Under the pieces are notes generated by a model that saw only the letters and a program-made list of their open reading frames with translations, made no database searches and was not told where the DNA came from. A stretch of 17,846 nt of DNA from JBKHDT01 sp049974825 (lineage in GTDB: Bacteria; Pseudomonadota; Gammaproteobacteria; Halothiobacillales; Halothiobacillaceae): assembly GCA_049974825.1 (NCBI GenBank), contig JBNGDJ010000047.1:1-17846 (forward strand), read 5' to 3'. Numbering within the stretch: position 1 is the first letter of the stretch; each line of letters opens with the position of its first letter. The translations under genes and the position numbers were made by a program. This document shows positions 14,448 to 17,846 of this stretch, in pieces.

Positions 14448-16057
14448 ACAACCCTGACACGAACTGGATCGAATCCACCCTGCGCGACATGACCCTCGAA
14501 CAGAAGGTCGGGCATTTGCTCATGCCTTGGGTGCGCGAGATGGATGCCGACAAATGGGCCGGGGAAGTCGAGCGGCACCAGTTCGGCTCCCTCTTCATCA
14601 GCCCGGGCGAACCGGAGGCCACCCGCAAATTTCTCGAGGCCATGCAGGCGAAAGTGTCCATTCCGCTCCTGATCGCGGCGGATATCGAGAGCGGTTACCG
14701 CATCGCGTTTCCGCCGCAGATGGGCTGTGCCGCCGGCTCCGGTCCCGCTGAGATGCGCCGCCGCGGACGCCTGCTCGCGCGAACCGCCCGCGCTGTAGGT
14801 GTCCACTGGACATTCTCGCCGGTGATCGATTTGGCCCTGAACCACAACAACCCGGAGACCCAGACCCGCGCCTATGGCGAAGACCCCGAAACCGTGGCTC
14901 GCATGGCTGCCGCCTACATCGAGGGCGTGCAGGCCGACGGCCGCATGGCAGCCACTGCCAAGCACTTCCCCGGAGCCGGCCTTGACGACCGGGACCAGCA
15001 CCTGTGCACCACGATGATGCCGCTGGACTTCGCCGAGTGGGAGCAAAACTATGGCCGGGTCTGGAAGGCCGCGATTGCAAGCGGGGTCATGACCGTGATG
15101 AGCGGGCACATCGCCTTCCCCGCCTACGAAGGCCGTGCCGATGCGCCGCTAGACGCCCTGCCTGCCACCTTGTCGCTGAAACTTCAGAACGACCTGCTCC
15201 GCGAGCACCTCTGTTTCCAAGGCGTGATCGTATCGGACGCCGCACCGATGATCGGCATCAGCTCCCGCGTGCCGTCCCGCGAGAAGGCGCTCGCCAACAT
15301 CCTCGCCGGCGGCGACATCTTCCTCTTCGCCGAAGCCGAGACCGACGCCCCGGCGATTTTTGAAGCCGTGCATTCAGGCAAGCTCTCGATGGAGCGCCTC
15401 GATGCGTCGGTGCGCCGTATTCTGACACTCAAGGCGCAGCTTGGGATCCAGCAAGACGCCTTTGGTCCGCAGCCGAGCGAGGTGGAAATCCACGACGGAA
15501 CCACCTTCGCCCAAGAGGTCGCCGACCGCTCGATCACGGTGTTCCGCAACGATGGAGCCTTCCCCGTCGTCCCTCAGCCGGGTGCGAACGTGCTTTCGGT
15601 CCGAATCTTCTGGAAGGATTCGAAAAAAGACGGATCGTTTTTCGCCACGGTTACGGAGGAGTTGCGGAAGCGGGGATTGGAGGTGGACGAACTGGACAAT
15701 CCCACTCACACACAACTCATCGAGGCGGCGTCCCGCTACGACAGGATTTTCCTCAACATCCATCACCAGATGCACTCGATCATGGGAACGCCGCGGTTGA
15801 TCGGCCACATGGTAATGTCCTTCTGGCGTGGATTTTGGGTTGATTATCCAGGCAAGATCGTCTGCACATCCTTCGGCAGCCCCTATGTTTTTTACGAATT
15901 GCCCCACCTCCCCAACATGATCGCCGCATGGGGTGTCTCGCCCGCCTCCCAACGTGCCGCGGTCAAGGTCTGGCTCGGCGAGATCGAAGTGACAGGGCGC
16001 TGCCCGGTCCGTATTCCCTACATCAACGAGAGCCCAAAGGCATCTGCCCGCCACTAA
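14444..16057 (+). CDS. Glycoside hydrolase family 3, N-acetyl-beta-glucosaminidase-like
   Basis: The 537-residue enzyme starts at the ATG overlapping the previous stop; this frame is open upstream but only through the neighbour. The N-terminal TIM barrel carries KHFPGAG (173-179) followed by D184 and H186. This matches the KHFPG.G....D.H signature in which an Asp-His dyad supplies the acid/base in the NagZ-type branch of GH3. The second His of the usual KHFPGHG is Ala here. D265 in GVIVSDAAPM is the expected nucleophile. Residues from about 360 form a C-terminal Rossmann-like domain, which single-domain proteobacterial NagZ lacks. No signal peptide is visible, so it should act in the cytoplasm on imported or recycled amino-sugar or other beta-linked sugars. 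The GH43 gene follows after 21 bp. Confidence 0.88.
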   Translation: MNNPDTNWIESTLRDMTLEQKVGHLLMPWVREMDADKWAGEVERHQFGSLFISPGEPEATRKFLEAMQAKVSIPLLIAADIESGYRIAFPPQMGCAAGSGPAEMRRRGRLLARTARAVGVHWTFSPVIDLALNHNNPETQTRAYGEDPETVARMAAAYIEGVQADGRMAATAKHFPGAGLDDRDQHLCTTMMPLDFAEWEQNYGRVWKAAIASGVMTVMSGHIAFPAYEGRADAPLDALPATLSLKLQNDLLREHLCFQGVIVSDAAPMIGISSRVPSREKALANILAGGDIFLFAEAETDAPAIFEAVHSGKLSMERLDASVRRILTLKAQLGIQQDAFGPQPSEVEIHDGTTFAQEVADRSITVFRNDGAFPVVPQPGANVLSVRIFWKDSKKDGSFFATVTEELRKRGLEVDELDNPTHTQLIEAASRYDRIFLNIHHQMHSIMGTPRLIGHMVMSFWRGFWVDYPGKIVCTSFGSPYVFYELPHLPNMIAAWGVSPASQRAAVKVWLGEIEVTGRCPVRIPYINESPKASARH

Positions 16058-16078
16058 TCTCCACCGCAAAAGACTCCC

Positions 16079-17665
16079 ATGCACATCCCGACCGCCCTCA
16101 TTCTCCCCGGCTGTTATCCCGACCCGACGATCTGCCGCAAAGGCGACGACTACTACATCGCCAACAGCAGCTTCGGCTACTTCCCCGGGGTGCCGATCCA
16201 TCACTCCAGGGACCTGAAAAACTGGACCTTCATCGGCTATGCCCTGAATCGCCCGTCGCAACTGCCGCTGGCCAGTGCGCCGGTGGGTATCGGCGGCATC
16301 TACGCGCCGACCCTTCGTTACCACGATGGGCGCTTTTGGCTCATCACCACCAATCTCAGCCACACCAAGCATTTCATCGTCCACGCCACCGATCCAGCCG
16401 GTCCGTGGAGCGAACCCATCCGGATTGATGATGCCCACCAAGGCGGAATTGATCCGGATTTGTTCTGGGACGAAGACGGGCGGGTTCATCTTTGTTGCAC
16501 CCGGCGCGGGGCTGCCCCTGCCGACCCGCACAACGGCATCTACCGTTTTGAGGTGGACCCGCTGACCGGGCAGGGGAGCGGGGGCAGGCGTTTCGTCTGG
16601 AGCGGCACGGGCGGCATGTGCCCTGAGGGTCCCCATCTCTACAGGCGTGGCGGATTCCACTACCTGCTCATCGCCGAAGGAGGGTCAGGCTATGGCCACA
16701 TGGTGACCGTGGCCCGGTCGCGTTTCCTCGATGGCCCGTGGGAATCCTGTCCGCACAATCCGATTCTGACCCACCGCAGCCTGGACACCCGCATCCAGTG
16801 CCTCGGGCACGCCGACATGATCGAACTCCACGATGGCCAATGGGCGATTGTGTTTCTCGGTGTGCGGGCGACGGGAGCCCGCCATCTCGGACGCGAGAGT
16901 TTTATCGCACCGGTGAAATGGAACGACGAGGGTTGGCCGGTGGTGCAGGGTGAGGGCGTGATGCCCTTTGAGATCCCGGCCCACCCGGTCGAGTGGAGCG
17001 CGGAATTTTCTCCGGATGCTGATCTTTGGAAAATCGGCAACTCTCTGCGCAATCCCGACGCAGCTTTTTACTCGCTAAGCGAACGCCCCGGTTGGTTGCG
17101 CCTGCGCGGCGGCGAAGGCGGGCTCGATGCCGGGAAACCCGCCCCGGAACTCATGGGGGTTCAGCCATGGGACTTGCCTGGTTGGGAAGAAAGTTTTGGC
17201 AAGCAGGTTACCTTCTGGGGAATCCGGCAACGGCATTTCACGATGACCGCTCGCGTGACCCTCGATTATCATCCGACCCGGGCAGGCGAGGAAGCCGGCT
17301 TGACCGTGTTCATGTCCGAACGCTGCCACTACAAAATCAGCGTCTTTCAAGAAAACGGCCTCCGCCAGGCCGCCTTGGGAAAATCAGTGTTGGACATCGA
17401 TGTGATCGGCAACCCAGTTCCGATGTCCGACGGACCGCTGATCCTCGAAGTCATCGCCACGCCCAAGATCTACGCCTTCTTCGTCACCGACGCGACGGGC
17501 ACACGCCACGCGCTTGGCACAGGCGTCACCCACCTGCTCTCGACCGATGTCGCGGGGGGCTTCACCGGCGTTTATCTCGGCCCCTTTGCGGTGGATTCGC
17601 AAAACGGCAAGGGGACTCCCGCCGATTTTGCCCAGCTCACTTACAGCGCCACAACCATCTTATGA
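16079..17665 (+). CDS. Glycoside hydrolase family 43, beta-xylosidase/alpha-L-arabinofuranosidase type
   Basis: The 528-residue enzyme has a five-bladed beta-propeller followed by a beta-sandwich (about 320-525), the layout of two-domain GH43 beta-xylosidases. The opening LPGCYPDPTICRKGDDYYIANSS segments give the general base D15, GGIDPDLFWDEDG gives the pKa-modulating D127, and CPEGPHLY gives the general acid E183. This is nearly the same spacing as I remember for characterised Geobacillus XynB-type enzymes (D15, D128, E187). CLGHADM supplies the conserved His. The family inverts configuration and removes terminal xylose or arabinofuranose. No signal peptide is seen, so it should act on imported oligosaccharides. 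Its TGA overlaps an ATG of the truncated methyltransferase-like gene (ATGA), repeating the coupling seen at the GH3 start. Exact sugar specificity cannot be read from the sequence. Confidence 0.92.
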   Translation: MHIPTALILPGCYPDPTICRKGDDYYIANSSFGYFPGVPIHHSRDLKNWTFIGYALNRPSQLPLASAPVGIGGIYAPTLRYHDGRFWLITTNLSHTKHFIVHATDPAGPWSEPIRIDDAHQGGIDPDLFWDEDGRVHLCCTRRGAAPADPHNGIYRFEVDPLTGQGSGGRRFVWSGTGGMCPEGPHLYRRGGFHYLLIAEGGSGYGHMVTVARSRFLDGPWESCPHNPILTHRSLDTRIQCLGHADMIELHDGQWAIVFLGVRATGARHLGRESFIAPVKWNDEGWPVVQGEGVMPFEIPAHPVEWSAEFSPDADLWKIGNSLRNPDAAFYSLSERPGWLRLRGGEGGLDAGKPAPELMGVQPWDLPGWEESFGKQVTFWGIRQRHFTMTARVTLDYHPTRAGEEAGLTVFMSERCHYKISVFQENGLRQAALGKSVLDIDVIGNPVPMSDGPLILEVIATPKIYAFFVTDATGTRHALGTGVTHLLSTDVAGGFTGVYLGPFAVDSQNGKGTPADFAQLTYSATTIL

Positions 17666-17739
17666 ATCCCAAGGAACGCGTCTATGCCACCCTCTCCGGG
17701 AAACCGGTGGACCGTATCGCGCCGGCAGACTCGGAGTAA
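17662..17739 (+). pseudogene. Truncated second UroD/MtaA-like methyltransferase gene
   Basis: The 25-codon frame begins MNPKERVYATLSGKPVDR, nearly the same as the start of the full gene at 13431 (MKPKERVYSTLAGKPVDR). The first 53 bases match at 48 positions by my count. It overlaps the GH43 stop by ATGA, as a genuine operon gene would. After about 17728 the similarity stops and a palindromic repeat unit begins; the TAA at 17737 lies inside that repeat. None of the barrel or the zinc ligands is present, so it cannot be functional as written. Either a repeat array interrupted or deleted the gene, or an assembly was joined wrongly at the repeat. Confidence 0.75.
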
Positions 17740-17846
17740 CACCCCACCTCCGAGTAGCGCCCGCCTTCGCGTAGCGCGTTTACGCGCGAAGACCGACACC
17801 TTCGAGTCGCGCGTTTACGCGCGAAGACCGTCGCGAACGCCGGGCC
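17729..17846 (+). repeat. Palindromic repeat cluster, right end
   Basis: An opposed unit pair opens the cluster (ACTCGGAG at 17729-17736 and its complement CTCCGAGT at 17749-17756). Two hairpins follow. At 17774-17787 a 5-bp stem GCGCG/CGCGC with loop TTTA is preceded by TAG instead of TCG. At 17807-17824 there is the full stem TCGCGCG/CGCGCGA with loop TTTA. Each is followed by AAGACCG. Stops occur at 17737 (TAA), 17755 (TAG) and 17772 (TAG). The window ends shortly after the last copy. Confidence 0.88.

Overview
The window looks like a GC-rich Verrucomicrobiota chromosome segment, probably from the Opitutales/Puniceicoccales side. This is an inference from protein style. The outer-membrane receptor starts with the 'ELDPFVV' N-terminus common in verrucomicrobial receptors. 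A secreted protein ends in the 'DPDLDG..NL.E.ALGLDP' plus 'W(T)...FLRLRV' tail typical of that phylum. Two exported proteins carry Trp/Tyr-rich 'GWVY..YPWVY'-type stretches. There are no RNA genes, integrases, transposases or CRISPR arrays. The gene content is that of a carbohydrate-utilization locus.

Layout. Positions 86-6436 on the minus strand form a probable operon, read from high to low coordinates: a TonB-dependent receptor, then a small secreted protein, then a 1020-residue secreted beta-helix protein. Positions 6437-6820 are non-coding and hold two terminator hairpins, a palindromic operator-like site and a dense cluster of palindromic repeats. Positions 6821-10741 (minus) encode a 1306-residue secreted protein made of two triplicated modules. 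It diverges, across a 144-bp gap, from a plus-strand secreted beta-helix protein (10886-13231) that is a paralogue of the first one. Positions 13431-17739 (plus) form a tightly packed operon: an MtaA/UroD-type methyltransferase-like protein, a GH3 N-acetylglucosaminidase-like enzyme, a GH43 enzyme, and a second methyltransferase-like gene cut off after about 20 codons.

How it may work together. The beta-helix proteins and modular proteins carry export signals and would act on or bind a polysaccharide outside the cytoplasm. The TonB receptor would take up fragments. The GH3 and GH43 enzymes lack signal peptides and would finish the oligosaccharides in the cytoplasm. The methyltransferase-like protein has the zinc-ligand pattern of corrinoid methyltransferases, which raises the possibility of demethylating a methylated sugar; this is a hypothesis only. 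No transporter of the inner membrane and no regulator gene lies in the window.

The most unusual structure is a family of short palindromic repeats at four sites (both window ends, about 6.6 kb and 13.2 kb). Copies share a 7-bp stem with a TTYA loop, and one copy carries two compensated base-pair changes. At 13.2 kb the repeat supplies the last codons and the stop codon of the beta-helix gene, and three tandem 17-bp units put a stop in each of the three forward frames. At 17.7 kb the repeat ends the truncated methyltransferase-like gene. Because the window begins and ends inside repeat copies, it may be a contig bounded by assembly breaks.
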